Assembly: GCA_032622095.1 (NCBI GenBank)
Contig: CP136061.1
Coordinates: forward strand, 192,888,369 to 192,952,368
DNA length: 64,000 bases
Source of the DNA: Siphonodentalium dalli
Lineage: Eukaryota; Mollusca; Scaphopoda; Gadilida; Siphonodentaliidae
Direction of reading: 5' to 3'
The position numbers and the translations under genes are program-made. Below are positions 1 through 12,761 of this stretch, in pieces. The notes below the pieces were generated by a model. The model was not told where the DNA came from and made no database searches. It saw only the letters and a list, made by a program, of their open reading frames with translations. Positions within the stretch are counted from its first letter, which is position 1. Every line of letters begins with the position of its first letter.

Positions 1-594
1 CACAGTCACGTGGTTGAATGGCTGGCTTGTATTCTTTGCATAAAATTGATATACAAATTTAAAAAGTAAAATTATTCAGCACCCAAAATGTTTGTACGAT
101 GTCAATTCTTCTGATTTATCATTAAAACATGTTTCCATATCTATAATCTGTGTCGGGCGATCGACCACATGGCTGGGAATCTATTCTTAATTTTGCAATT
201 TCCCATTTCACTGAACACGGTCTTTCTGTAATACAGCAAACTATTTTTGGTACACAATTTAACTTATCTCCAAGTCTCGCTATGTATGGTTATGTTTTAA
301 TGTTCATATCACTGTATTAATGACATTATATTGTTTTAAATATAATAGACTGGTCGTACTTACCAACTAGACCTAAATCAACTGTTCATTTGAATGCTCA
401 TTTACTGTTTTCTCGCTTTGCTTGAAATAATAGGAATGGCAGGAATTTTTTGCCGATGCCGATTATAAACAGATATCAGCCGATTCTGATTGCCGTTCTA
501 GTTATTCTGTTCATTACTACTTCAATGGTTTCGATTTACATGTGGCAGTTATAATCATGACTCAATGATAAACTAAATTGTTTCTTCCTTGCAG
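1..594. other. Scm intron, nothing recognised
   Basis: AT-rich sequence up to the acceptor at 594. No exon, domain-like frame or clear repeat boundary was seen on either strand. Confidence 0.4.
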
Positions 595-771
595 CTTCAC
601 ACAACAATCGGGTTTATACAAAACGGCTTCCACCCATAGAAAAGATGACACTGTTCTGGACATATATTGGGCGGTTTGTGGAGGACATTGGTTGCTGCGA
701 TAATCTTTTTTCTAGTCATGTTATTGATGGCTCATGCTCCAAATGTGGAAAGGGTCCTCAAACAAAAAAAG
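595..771 (+). CDS. Scm: Scm-like exon: end of SLED domain
   Basis: The acceptor is ttgcag at 589-594 and the donor is ag|gtagg at 772. The exon begins with the last two bases of a split codon and ends with one base of the next (phase 1). It encodes about 58 residues including KRLPPIEKMTLFWTYIGRF and CCDNLFSSHV. The latter matches the conserved end of the SLED (DUF3588) domain of Scm proteins, where a Cys-Asp-Asn-Leu motif closes the fold. A short Cys-containing tail, GSCSKCGKG, follows and leads to a Lys-rich end. The preceding exon is not in the window; nothing coding is recognised in 1-594. Confidence 0.8.
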
Positions 772-879
772 GTAGGAAGTGTTTTGATAACTTTAAGAAT
801 ACCTTGTCTGTTGTAGAAGATATATTTTTATGTGTACCCATGCCATGTATGGTACACATAATGCCAACATCTGGATCAA

Positions 880-1390
880 CCATCCATTGTTTGTTCGTCC
901 ATCCATCTGTCTAGCCATCTGTCTGTCTGTCCATCTAGCAGTTCGTCCGTCCATCTGTCTGTAGACACTTGTTATCTTACACGATTATTCAAGTATTTTT
1001 TATCCGATCCTGTTCACATTTAATGTGCATGTTTATGATGACACACCCCTCACTTGTATAGTTTTTGGTATCGATCGGTTTATCAGTTTAGAAATGATTT
1101 GCACTTTCCATCCAAACATGGTCATGTTCTATCCGATGCCAGAACTCAATTATTTTCTGTCTGATTTTGTTCATATTTTATATGCAGGTTTATGATGACA
1201 AATGCCTCACCTGTATAGTTTTTGGTATCATTTGGTTGATTGGTTTAGAAATAATTAACCCTTTCACACAGATTCAATAAGTCAAATACTTTTCTTCTGA
1301 TATACCTGATATTTCTTTCCTAGCTTTTCCTTAGCAAACTCGTCATCTGTATGGATTTTGGTTTTGATTAATTAACCCTTATACTCTTGA
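880..1390. repeat. Degenerate tandem repeat with TCCGTCC/TCTGTC start
   Basis: A (TCTG/TCCG)n-like microsatellite at about 885-960 is followed by two to three degenerate units of about 170 bp. Each carries 'tttatgatgaca', 'gtatagtttttggtat' and 'tttagaaataatt'. A further weak unit occurs near 1740-1870. The layout (CCGT microsatellite then tandem units) resembles the pearl-like elements elsewhere in the window, but no ends can be defined. Confidence 0.45.
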
Positions 1391-2354
1391 AGCAGGGTTA
1401 TAAATGGACACTTTATTTGATAGCTTTATGCCATTAATCAGGTGTGATGTCCTGTTATATGAAGATTTTATTGCAATAGTTGCATGTAATATAATAATAT
1501 CAATAAATTATAATGTAAACATCCAATATCCAGAGTATATGAGAGTATATTTTATACATGTTGTCATTCCACATGAAATATGTTATTAAATGAGTAATGA
1601 CAGCTGGCCAGTGGTTAGATGAAGACAGATAAACAGCACTGGTGCCTGGCTAATTGTTTATCATATATGTCAAATTTGATAAATGGCATGAGACTCTTGT
1701 TTCATGTATTCTCTTGAAATTCCATTACATGGTGTCTGATAAGGGACCCCTCACCTATATATCATCAGCTTAGAAAATAATTAACCCTTTCCTCATATCT
1801 CTTATATAGGGTTATCTTTGCACACTGTTCACTTCTATTGATTTTGGTATTGATTGATTGATTTTTGAAAAATATATTTACACTTTCAGATACATGCTTT
1901 CAATATTAAATTAAAATAATATATATTTTGTAGCCCATATGATTCATCTATGCAATGGGTAACAGGCAGATAAATCTACATGACTTGTTTGAATTGTGCA
2001 GAAAAATAAATGAACCCTCTTGTTGAATCTGGCTCATTAGTTAATGAACACTTAATAAGACACCAATTGAATATTTGTATAGATTATAGGTGATGCCTTG
2101 TTTTGAAAATAAAGATGGCAGATGTTGTTGATATTGCCAGGAATCATATTTTCCCATTTGTTCATATTGTCATGGTTGATTGAATTTTAGGGCCCATAGA
2201 GCACTTAGAAGATTAACATTGAAGGTTATGGCTTTTAGCGTCCAAGCTACTTGTAAAACATTGTAATGTGTGAAGCCATTTGATTGAGGGCTGCTTACTT
2301 TCTTTTGTATGATCTATGGTAATCGGTTTCGATTTAGAGGTCATAGGGGCCACA

Positions 2355-2610
2355 GATGTTTGGCATCAGGAGGCCATTCGAAAGAGGGCTCATTGACATT
2401 GTTCACATTTTCCATTCAAGAGTTATCCCTCTTTGTTTATCTGAAAATGTTGGATTTCTCTCCATCCTCTCATATCTCAACCATGGGTTATCGGGTCTCA
2501 GTGAAATTTGGTCTGCAGATTTGGCATGAGGGCTTTCAAAAGAGGGTTCATTGACATTGTTCACATTTTCCGTTCAAGAGTTATCTCTCTTTCCTCATTT
2601 GTCAGTGTGT
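2355..2610. repeat. Two-unit tandem repeat, about 165 bp
   Basis: The block containing 'attgacattgttcacatttt' and 'caagagttat' occurs twice, near 2390-2430 and 2548-2590. It is followed by 'ccagcatgggaacc', which recurs near 30270. This is probably a decayed interspersed element inside the Scm intron. Confidence 0.45.
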
Positions 2611-3435
2611 GCATCTATCCGGAACTTTGTCCGAGTCTGTTATTTTCTGGTCAATTTTTACTTGGCACATATATCAACCAGCATGGGAACCAGCGCACCT
2701 GCAGACAAACTTAAGTGGCATCTACAGGTCCCAGTAGATCATTTCTCTCATCAGATATCTATGATACTAAAAAATATCATTACATTCTCAATTTGGGTTC
2801 GGGTTATAGCACACATGGATCAGGTTATAGCAACTGACATATTCGATGTGATCAGGTTATAGCATATCTGTAATATCTGATCGGCATAGGTAAATTAGAA
2901 CAATGTTAATGTTTTCCACAGACATGTGTACGTACAAGTGATAGATATTGTTTAGGCCATAAGATTGGCGGTTAGGAAGATAATCTCATATTACAACATA
3001 TCATATGATTAATGGTATGGTGAGTTTCTACATGCTTAATTGAACACCAATTGAAAGGGAACAGTCGACTTTCAAAAAATCACAAAAGCACTGGGTTCAT
3101 TGAGAGGTAACATTTACATGTTAATGTATGCTTAACAGTTGGTCACTTGCAAATGTCAGAATTCTCGGTTAGCATTTGGCACTGGGACCAAAGGGGCCGG
3201 GTGAGAAATCTACAAAGGAGTGGATAATGACACTAAATGTGATGACAATGCTCACCTACTGCTTGGGGAATTGCAGCCATATGTCCAGTGTCCGTTCATT
3301 AAAATGAGGGCATGGTGTCTCCAAATCTTGCCTAAAACTTTCACTCCTTGCAATGGCATGAGGTTATATTCAGATTTAAGTTGACGTGGCATGGGGATAA
3401 TGACATGCAGCACTAAGTTGTTCTTCACTTGCATA

Positions 3436-4530
3436 TAGAGATGGGCGGTACTCGGTATTTACCGTGCGGTATCGGTATCCGCGTAATAACGATTTACCGT
3501 ACCGAATCAAAACTAAAAATATTGAATTTTCTGTACTCAAATTATTCATTTGTTACCAACTTGAGTGTCTTTATATTGGGTAACGTTTATCAGTAAACAC
3601 TCCCTAATTGCGTAGGATATATTTATAGCATGATATGTCGGTACCTTTCTATTAATTGATCATCATCAGCATTGTGCAATTGCACATCTTTTACCTGGTG
3701 TAAGCGATTATTCGCCCGCGAAGATTTTACGAACCTAAATATGTTCCAAGTCTATTACACATGGCTTTTGAATAGTTAAAGATGGAGCAGTGGCTTCACG
3801 GTCCTAATTTGATCGAGCATGACAGGGAATCTCGCAGAGAAAGTGACAATAAGTAATCATTTAAAAACATTAACTCAATAGTCAGTTATGATGTAGCAAA
3901 TAATGTCGATTGGTACACAGTAGACCTGCATTTCGCACATGTCCAATATCCTGAATAATCCATGGGAGTACGGAGTCTGAATTTCCCTGAAATGGAAATT
4001 CTATTTTCTAAAAATAGAACAGATCCATCAAATGATTTAAGAATTTTTTTATACAACATGTTTTGCTCGAATTCATAATGCTGTGTTTGCATGGTGGATT
4101 TATTTTGCCGTTGGGACTTTTTATTGCGATTTGTGTATTGTAATCACTGATTTAATACTACTCACAATTTTATTCATTCACGAAAATGTAATGTGACGAA
4201 ATTTGCAGTCATTCATTGATGCATTCTCTCATTCTTTTCAAAAGCTGTGCGATGGTGTGCATGTAAATCATCAAAGAGATGTGTGAATTTTACTTAATTG
4301 TGTAGGTCGTTTGTTTCGTAATTTAGCTGTAGTCACGAATGTAGTAAATCCGTGGATCGTGGGCATATACTGTTCAGTTATAAATATGGATTACCACAAT
4401 TTACCGGGAATCCCTAATCTGGTATTATAATTAAGAGCCAATAGCGATTACCATACCGTTACTGCGGTAAATCAACGAAAATTTACTGATACCAATACTG
4501 AGATTGAAATTTCAACACTGCCCATCTCTA
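3436..4530. mobile_element. Non-autonomous hAT-type transposon with 8-bp TSD
   Basis: The ends are TAGAGATGGGCGGT and, inverted, ACTGCCCATCTCTA. The 8-bp sequence CTTGCATA is directly repeated outside both ends (3428-3435 and 4531-4538), the target-duplication length expected for hAT. The terminus fits the hAT YARNG consensus. GGTAT/TACCG motifs cluster just inside both ends (3450-3510 and 4440-4500), as transposase-binding subterminal repeats do. No transposase frame exists in the 1.1-kb interior. Identical TSDs suggest a fairly young insertion. Confidence 0.8.
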
Positions 4531-4865
4531 CTTGCATATTAATGCCATATTTAAATGAGTTTTGCACCCCCATAACAGTTTTGTGATCTTTTTTAATTGA
4601 TCTCTATCTCCATACAAATTTTTCACACTCAAGCATGCAAGCACTCAGGGGGAGTCAACACTATCTCAAATCATCATTCTTATGATACTGATCATTATTT
4701 AGCAATTGCTGTTGGGAGAGTTTAGCACATTTACACTTGCAGGTTGGGAGAATTTACTCATTAATGCTAATCGTCAGGCACAAATCCAAAATACTCTTAA
4801 AATGTAATTTGTCTGGTGGATTCTGTCACACAAATGGTAGATAAACATGTTATACACACAATATA

Positions 4866-4968
4866 TTTGTACCGATTCATGTATTGCGGCTCGGCTCATT
4901 TTCATGATCATATAGTGACTCGGTGACCATGAAAATGGGCCTCGTCGCGATACATGAATCGGCACAAA
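4866..4968. repeat. Hairpin (inverted repeat with about 38-bp arms)
   Basis: The left arm carries accgattcatgtat and the right arm the complementary atacatgaatcgg, with complementary cores around a spacer at about 4908-4926. It is probably a short foldback MITE in the Scm intron. Confidence 0.6.
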
Positions 4969-5128
4969 TAGATTGTTTATATAACACATATATATCTCGA
5001 CAATCAGCCTCAGGATTATTGAGATACAATTCAATATGTCAGGTGGGAACTTTGTTATTTTGAGGTGTTTATATGCCTACCGTGTTTCAAATGTATGTCA
5101 CAACTATCATTTTCTCTCATATTTCTAG

Positions 5129-5248
5129 AAGATGCCGCATATGCATCAAAGAGGAGGTGGTCAACTGATTCGTCTGACAGCCAGAAACTCAGTTTGAAAG
5201 TCGCCAAAGTCCCCAAGCGACATTCGTCAGCTCCACTGGAAGCAGAAG
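5129..5248 (+). CDS. Scm: Scm-like exon: basic low-complexity linker
   Basis: The acceptor is tttctag at 5122-5128 and the donor is ag|gtatct at 5249. One base from the previous exon completes a Glu codon, so the phase fits. The 40 residues (DAAYASKRRWSTDSSDSQ, then KLSLKVAKVPKRHSSAP) are rich in Lys, Arg and Ser and contain no domain. In Scm proteins the stretch between SLED and SAM is long, disordered and poorly conserved, which fits. Support is splice geometry, open frame and position rather than strong similarity. It could be alternatively spliced: its length is a multiple of three and both borders are phase 1. Confidence 0.65.
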
Positions 5249-5324
5249 GTATCTAGATGTGTTGTATATAAATACTTCTCACAGAAACATCACCTTTGTG
5301 TTTGCATAGAAATATATACGGTAC

Positions 5325-7332
5325 TTAACTCTTTCAACACCGCAGCCCGCTTTAGCGGGCACGACGTAATTTATGTTCAACACCACTGCCCGCTTTAGCG
5401 GGCAGAGAATAATTTTCGGGAATAACAGGCAATAATATCACGTTTTCGGGGATATACTAATGATTTTTTGACTGGCGACTTAGATATCAATTGGGTGATA
5501 TTCTGTATCAATACTAATTTACTTTTGAACACGTAGACCTGACAAATACGGCCACAATCAGATGTTCCCGACCTAAATATATACAGTTGACGTGTGACGT
5601 CACAATTACTATTGTGGGGTTTCCCTGGGTTTTCCACAACAATGCTGACGAAACTGCCAACAGGTGTGTTTTTTTTTAATCAGATACACATGTACCGATT
5701 GATTAAGTTTGTTATTGTTTATGACAAACACATTGCGATAACACATGTTTATGAAACAAAGAAGATTGTTGCCCTTTTTAACGATGTTTTCTGTGGTAAC
5801 CGTCCAGTGTCTCCTATTTTCGATGTAATGTTACGAATTTTACCACGCCGTGCAATAGTGTGACTTCAATAGTAATAGCTGCGAGTGCATGTTGTACTCT
5901 CGGGATCCAAATAAAAGAAGGGTGCGGAATAAACATAGGGGGTGGAAAACTTAAGGCTATTTTCTAAATATGATTTTCAGTTGTGTTGCACAAAACAACC
6001 CAATTTTAACATCACAAATAAAAGGATATCTGGGGCTGAACAAACTATGTACAATACTATGTGTTTGTTCCTTTTAAGTTATATATCAGCAATCTATTGT
6101 ATTTATATATGTGTTATTATCATTGCCAATAGAATAAATCAATCAATCAATCAAAGAGTGATAGTTAACTCAAGTAACTCATTCACTGTATAATTCAATT
6201 GATTAATATATTTAGGTTGAAACTTGTGTACTAGTAGATTGAAGTTCTTGTCCAGAATCATACTCAGTTTACAATTTTACATTAAGCCTAATTTGATCAT
6301 AGATTTTTTTCGAAGTTTTACGATCTATTTTACATTTCTCTCACCAAATAATGCATTAAAACAGAAAAAGTATGAAACTATGTTCTTTAAATATCTCAAT
6401 ATTTTTAAAGGAATATACTTTAATGCTTCTCGTGAAATTATTTGTATGCTGAAAACACTCAGTCAAACTGGTAACTTTTAGCGCTTTTTTCTGGGTTTCG
6501 CATTGCCTATTTTCTATGCACATCGTTTTTCATTATAAATTGTTATTATGGAACTGATTTTGGGGTTAAAAAAACATTTTAATTGTAGAATAAGTCCTGT
6601 GATCCATGGTCGTGATATTGACAACAGAGTGTAAATTTTATACCCCCAGAAATTAATAAACGTAGGGGTCCGAATAAGCATCGTAGGGGTGTGAATACTG
6701 GAGAAAAAATAACAAGCGTACGGGTACGTTTATTTGGATCCCGAGAGTAAGCATGATATTGACATGCATAAACATGTTGGGAATGCATTGAGATCATTAG
6801 CAGTTGTGTTTGGAAATTTATTCATAATTGCTTAGCATTATTACAGTTGAATACTGTGGGCCTAAATCCGGGAAAATGGGTCCATCTCGGTTAAATAACG
6901 CCTTCTAGGGCATACACTTGGTCTGTTCTCATCATTATGCTCATGTACGCCTTCAAATTTCATTCTTAATCACCACATATGCTAAATCTACGACAAGTGA
7001 TGGATATAGTGCTAACTATTTGAATGTGAGTTTGTTGAAATATTGCAAATAACGTTATCTGTAACAGTAAATATTGAGTTCAAATGTATTTACGCACCTG
7101 GTACATATGGCATGCGTTACCATGGTGATATAATCACAATTATATGACGTCATCCATCAGCAGTTAGTTCAAATTGATGGGCAGTTGTCACTGGTCATGA
7201 CAATATATGGGTGTCCAACCTACATCATCTATAAATGCCCCACATGTGAGACAATAAATTTCCATATAAACTACTGCAAACCCGGTGTCCTGGACAATTT
7301 GACCTCTGTAAATTTGGTGGCGAAAGAGTTAA
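5325..7332. mobile_element. TTAA-bounded piggyBac-like element, 2.0 kb, non-coding
   Basis: TTAA lies at both ends (5325-5328 and 7329-7332). The inverted termini CTCTTTCAACACC and CTCTTTCGCCACC differ at two positions. TTAA target use and a CYCTTT-type terminus are typical of piggyBac-group elements. Just inside the left end are two hairpins built from GCCCGCTTTAGCGGGC (about 5346-5361 and 5388-5403). No transposase frame is seen. A second inverted-repeat element (5880-6765) sits inside. Confidence 0.65.
5880..6765. mobile_element. Inverted-repeat element nested in the TTAA element
   Basis: CTCTCGGGATCCAAATAAA near 5897 reappears inverted near 6729 (tttatttggatcccgagag), with partial complementarity continuing outward (tgcatg.../...catgca). 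The interior is non-coding. Exact ends and target duplication were not resolved. Confidence 0.5.
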
Positions 7333-8290
7333 ACATTATGATTATCGTTCGGTGTATACATACTTGGTGTCCTCTGGTTTATTGTTTTATTATATGACTC
7401 ATTATTTTAACTAAATACCACTTTCGTTTGGTGATGGTTTTCCAATAAATTGGATCATGATAGTATCTTGATCCGATTCCATATCATGCATGTCTGAATC
7501 AGAACGAGGTTCCTGAACTATTTTCAATTGAGACATTTCTTCTTAAAATTGTTGTTGTTGATTAAATTGTTGTGATTTGTTCATTATATTTGAATTCAAC
7601 TGATCACAAATTCACAATAAATTTCAGCGGTTGGTTGTAATATTTAAGTTCTATTCTCCACATCATGTCTCATTAAGAAGGTGAGATTCCATCCAGATCA
7701 GACTCACAGTCTGCGGCAGCTGATATAATCCAGGATCTCATATTCTATGATATGGATATTCAGATCACTTCAATGTAGTGATAATCTCTATGTATCTAAT
7801 TTCCCGACATAGAGCATTGATCTCTTTTTGTGGAGCTAATAGGAATATTACAACAATTTATTCAACACAAATTACCAAATTTAGAAACTTCCGATTTCTA
7901 TATGTGGAATGCATGGTTGTATACGATATGTTATTTACCGGCCTCAAAACATGGGGTTTTCTGGCTAATCTCTGCCTGTCACCAAAGTGACCGAAACTGA
8001 TATATTATATTTGATTCGCAAAAATTGTGCAGTTTTCGATTTGGTATTTGATTCGACCATATTCGAATATTTGCATTAGCCTATCTTGGAGCTGTGACAA
8101 CATCCTAAATATGCACTTTCTTGACCATCTTAAATCCTAGTCATTATATATATTATTCAACAGCTAACACAGGGACCTTGTCATATAAAATTCATTCTAC
8201 ATAAGCTTTCCAATAATGTATAACTTTATTCTGAACCATTTCAGACTTTCAAGTCAGGCCTAGCCCACAAATTGTTTGTGATCAAATATG

Positions 8291-8886
8291 GAATGGTCTA
8301 TTATTTATCTGCAGGGATGTTCAGGAAATATAAGCACAAGACAGAAAGACTAATACGACTAATTGAAATGCAGAAGTATTCCTATTCATTGATGGGGGGG
8401 AAATGTTCAGATGATAAGTTCAACTAAATGCGCAGGCCATTTGTTGATCTTATTATCTAAATACAGGCCATTTGTTGAACTTATTAACTGAACATTTCCT
8501 AAGTCAATGTCAGTTCTAAGTGAAGAAAGGGTTAATCAGTTGACATGAAATTTACTCCACATAACATTTCCAATGATGATTATTTACTCCACATAACATT
8601 TCCAATCATAATTATTGCTAGTTTTTGAACCACTTCAGACTTTCCAGCCAGGCATAGCCCAATAATTTTGCCTCAAATATTTAAACCTTTCTTTACTAAA
8701 TACTCAATGACGAGTAGTTCGCTTAGGAAATTTTTGGATAATAATTTCAACAAACGGCCATTTGTTGAGCTTATTATCTGATCAATTCCCACCAGTTAAT
8801 AAGAATCCTTCTGAACTTTTATTATCTTTTCGTATGTCTGTCCTCATTTATCATGAACATCCCTCCAAATGAATAATAGACCATTC
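8291..8886. mobile_element. Short inverted-repeat element, about 600 bp
   Basis: The left end GAATGGTCTATTATT...GGGATGTTCA is repeated inverted at the right end (TGAACATCCC...AATAATAGACCATTC), about 35 bp with few mismatches. The interior carries several forward and inverted copies of 'aacttattatctgaacattt' and 'ggccatttgttga'. The same motif family reappears near 23411-23477 and 51650-51700. Confidence 0.6.
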
Positions 8887-9368
8887 TAATGTATTATTTT
8901 ATAACTGAATGGGAAAATCGTTTTAGAAAAATAGTGTTAACCTCTCACTGCTGTATGTCATCATGATGTTGTGTGCTTCGCCATTGACGTTGTGGTCATT
9001 TTGTGGTCGACAATTATAACGAGAGTATGGTGAAAATCCTAATACTGACTCCTTACAAAGCCTATTATTAAAAGCACCTGGAATATCATACACTGTTTCA
9101 AAAATTTAGATACACTAGTTCCATGTCACTCATTTCTGTAAATGTTGTTTGAAACCTTCACTCTCTCTGTTTTTGAGCTTCTTCTTTCAAACGGTATACA
9201 ATTTTTTTACAAAATTATGAGAAATACAATATTTTAAAGATCGTGTGAGCCTTTATAAAGCTCATTTAGATTTAATATATTACTTTTCTGATAGGCTATA
9301 TTAGACTGCAACCTGTGTTAGTGAAACTTGTACATATTTTATTGTGATCAAACACATATTTCTTATAG

Positions 9369-9505
9369 CAAGTTCAACAACAACCGATGCGAAACCAGTC
9401 AAATTATCAGATGATCCACTGGACTGGTCAATAGATGATGTTGTCCATTACATATCTGACACAGACCCATTACTGGGATCACACACAGATCTATTCAGAA
9501 AGCAT
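9369..9505 (+). CDS. Scm: Scm-like exon: first half of SAM domain
   Basis: The acceptor is cttatag at 9362-9368 and the donor is cat|gtaagt at 9506. The exon completes an Ala codon (phase 1) and ends on a codon boundary. It encodes DPLDWSIDDVVHYISDTDP and then LLGSHTDLFRKH, the N-terminal helices of a SAM domain. The W-S-I-D-D-V pattern and the LFRKH end match Scm-family SAM domains, where the next residues are EIDGKAL. The first 15 residues (SSTTTDAKPVKLSD) are linker. Confidence 0.85.
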
Positions 9506-9616
9506 GTAAGTGGTACAGATAATAATGATGATGCCATGGTTAGGACTGCAGTGGAAACAAGTTTTTACTGTACTGTATTATCCTAGTCTGTATATCTGTA
9601 TTTATATTTATATCTA

Positions 9617-9990
9617 TATCAGATTGATGGAGGCATGGATCAGTATGAGATGTCCTTCAACTCAGATCAAGCTTGGAAATCTGTCCTGATTTTTTATTTT
9701 CGCCCATGTCAGGGTTCTAACCTGCGCCAATCTTGTCTGCCCCAGACTGCATTGATCTTATCCACGACCAAACCACCTCGGCTATGGGGACATCCTTGTA
9801 AAGGAAGCCCATTCACCGAGAGTTGTCCAAAATAGCCATGTATCGATCAAAATGGCATGAATATCAGTCCCGATTCACTGATTAGCCCAGAATGCAATGA
9901 TCTACAACCTAACCACCTCAGCTCAGCTACGGGGACATCCTTAAAAATGAATGCCTTTCACTGAGAGTTGGGAAGCATATCAGTCTGAAC
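9617..9990 (+). repeat. Dispersed SINE-like repeat (family D), two partial units
   Basis: Starts around 'tggaggca', continues with 'gatcaagcttg', 'ttttcgcccatgtcaggg' and 'cccagac'; a second partial unit follows (about 9880-9990). Related copies occur at 11350, 29765 and 35558. In the 29765 copy the core reads GGGGTTCGAATCTGCGC, close to a tRNA B box, so a tRNA-derived SINE is possible. No convincing A box was placed. Confidence 0.45.
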
Positions 9991-10107
9991 ATGGGTCCGA
10001 AAATTGATACAGAATGGATCTACCATTATGTTGGAACAGCAGAATGCACTTCCTCCAAAATTGTATCTGTGACCATACAGCTATTGGTACTGGCATATAT
10101 AGAGGAT

Positions 10108-10250
10108 CTGCAACGAGTCCCCAGTTTATAGCGGAATTTACAAAACGAGTCCAGTAAATTAGGTCTGGACCAAGCCTTTGGCTAAGTCCAGACCTAATTT
10201 ACTGGACGAGTTTTGTATATTCCACTATAAACTGGGGGGATAAGTTGTAG
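10108..10250. repeat. Long near-perfect hairpin MITE
   Basis: Arms of about 60 bp, including GTCCAGTAAATTAGGTCTGG and its complement, close around a loop at about 10174-10189. The outer arms (ccccagtttata / tataaactgggg) also pair. It is probably a small foldback element. Confidence 0.65.
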
Positions 10251-11349
10251 ATTCTATTTATTACATGATCCAAAACCAATCCGATCCAAAACATACTTAA
10301 GTAAACAAATGGGACTAATATCAGCTTCTATAACGCATGCGATGACGTTTCGCGTAACTAAGAAATAGTCCCAGATAAATAAAGACTCGTTGGCATATTT
10401 AATGGCATATATTTAATGACACAACTTTTCAAACTCTTCATTCGTTATAGTTTGTTGGAAAAACAGGGCTGGTAGTCTAGAGAATCCAGGAGGGCTATTA
10501 ATAGCCATCCTAGATTTGCCTAGGAGGGCTATAGCCCTCCTCAACTTTTACAGTTATGATTTATTTTACCTGAGTTACTACTGCCCTTTATCTATTTTTG
10601 ATGTTGTTTAACTTCATCTAAATTAATTTTGTTATGTGGAAAAAAAATGTCCAGAGTTGTGAATGTCAACTCCCCCACAGTATGGTTTGGTGAATATTTA
10701 ATTATGTTTTATATGTTATGATAATTAATATGAACCACAAACAAAATGTAAGAGTGTTTGTACTCAACAATTTCAGTCGGTGTCCAACCCATCCAACGAA
10801 ATTGGGTGAGTTTGTCAATGTTTAAAGCAATTTCTATGTTGTGTAATGTTACATATAATACACAATCAAGTAACATATTAAATCCAGTATATTTACACTT
10901 GAATACAATTACAAAGGACTGCTTTATTTGATTTAATTTATTTAATTTAATGATTCCACCATTTGACATTACCATCAGTTGCCGGCGTCACGCATTTGCA
11001 CACTGTACAATATAATTCTTTACGATTTTGAGGCAGTATTTCTCATAAAACGCAATAAAATAACTAAAGAAATATCCTATTGTAGACGAGGCGGGCTATA
11101 AAATGCCTGCCGTGGAAAATTCTAGGCAGGCTGTAGGCGGGCAGCCCGCCACCCGCCTTGAGATTCCAGGCCTGGAAAATGGAAGTCATAGTATTTTGAG
11201 GCGTAGATTAAGAAAGTAAACAGACGACAAACCAGAAGTCAAAAGGCACCTTGCACTATTTCCTGTTATTAAACGAACATTTAATATCACAATTTATAGA
11301 ATGGATTTATTGAATGGAATAAGGGTAGGATCATGTAATAAATATATAT

Positions 11350-11435
11350 ATCAGATTTATGGAGGCACTCACACAGTATGAGTGTTCATTGCTTCAAATA
11401 TGCTTGCTTCGGTGAGCGGCCGTCTTTGCCTCTGT
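11350..11435 (+). repeat. Dispersed SINE-like repeat (family D), 5' fragment
   Basis: Shares 'atggaggcac', 'tgagtgttcattgcttcaaa' and 'gcttgcttc(a/g)gtgag' with the copy at 29765, then diverges. A truncated copy. Confidence 0.5.
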
Positions 11436-12761
11436 CCCTCCTTTAATTTTTTGGTTTCCGTCCGATTACTGCAGTTTGTATTATTTGATCTGACCCAAAG
11501 TTGGTCTGTGTGTTTCCCCTCTAAAAATACATATTTGTATATGGGTTCTGTCCAATTTATAACATGAATTAGGCCCTTTTTCGACTTAGAATTTGCCCGA
11601 GTTCATAACATTTAGGTTTCCAACGGATGCTCTAGTTAATTCTGGGACACACACTGATGAAGCACTCATCCTCTGCATCTGCTGGTTCAGTGTTTAATTT
11701 CTGTTGGCTGTGGCCAATATTTTCCCTAGCAGATGCCGGTTAAAAGTTAATTAGTTTATTTTGTCCAAAATCACCAAATAAATAATGACTGACCAATCTT
11801 TGACTGAGATTGAATTTGCATTTGTCACGTTTCTAACACAAGCTTGAACATAGTTACCAATTACAATAATGAATGGGAAATGGGTTTGTTTGATCTCAGA
11901 AATCTGAATTGGGAAATGGATTTGTTAGATATCAGTTCCTCGCAAGTTTGTAGTGATTAAAAAAAATTCCTGACATATCAAATGCGAATGATAATGTTGC
12001 ATGCGCAGGGTTTCGGGACCATGCCCGCGGGACTGAGAAACGGGAATTTGACTTTGCGTTGCCTAATGAGCATCTAATGAGAATCTGTGCATACAATTAC
12101 AAAGCAATGAACACCTTGTACTGAGCCAATGTCTCATTTATTCTGATATATATATACGCCATATATATCACAGTCTGGACTAGACAAGGAGGTCGTAAGT
12201 TCAAACCACAACATGGGTGAACATCGGAACCTATTTTCAAGCTTTTTCTGAGCTGAGCGACATCTTAGCCCTTTACCAAGTATGCATATTACTTATGTCA
12301 TTGCCACAGCTGACAGTGAAAGATGATAACATCACCATGCCAGTGAACACAACTCTTTCTGACATCAATTTAATGGGGAAAAATTAGTATCTATTTCACA
12401 TCATTTATAAATGTTTATGATTATATTCATCTAATTTCATTTTATAAGGTAGATCTAAAATAGACTAATTTCTGGAGTTGTGAATGTCAAATCCCCCCAC
12501 ATTATACCACGGTGAATATTTATTATGTTTTGAATATATTTAATATTTTATTAAAGTTAATATAAGCAAAAAAAAGGTAAATTTGTTTCTGCATGTTCTG
12601 TTCAACAATTTCTCCGATGGTAGAAAACAACTAAATTGGGTGATTTTAGCAATTTTTTTAGCAATGGCTACATGGTGAAATAATACATAAAATACATCAT
12701 CAAGTGGCATATTAATTCTAGGATATTTACATGTGAATGCAGTTACTAATGTCTGCTTTTT

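Noticed and set aside
9371-9586. Continuation of the SAM exon past 9505
   Set aside because: A consensus donor GTAAGT follows LFRKH and the next exon at 19844 continues the SAM domain exactly, so read-through is intronic.
12165-12230. Possible tRNA B box (AAGTTCAAACCAC)
   Set aside because: No A box at proper distance and no acceptor stem.
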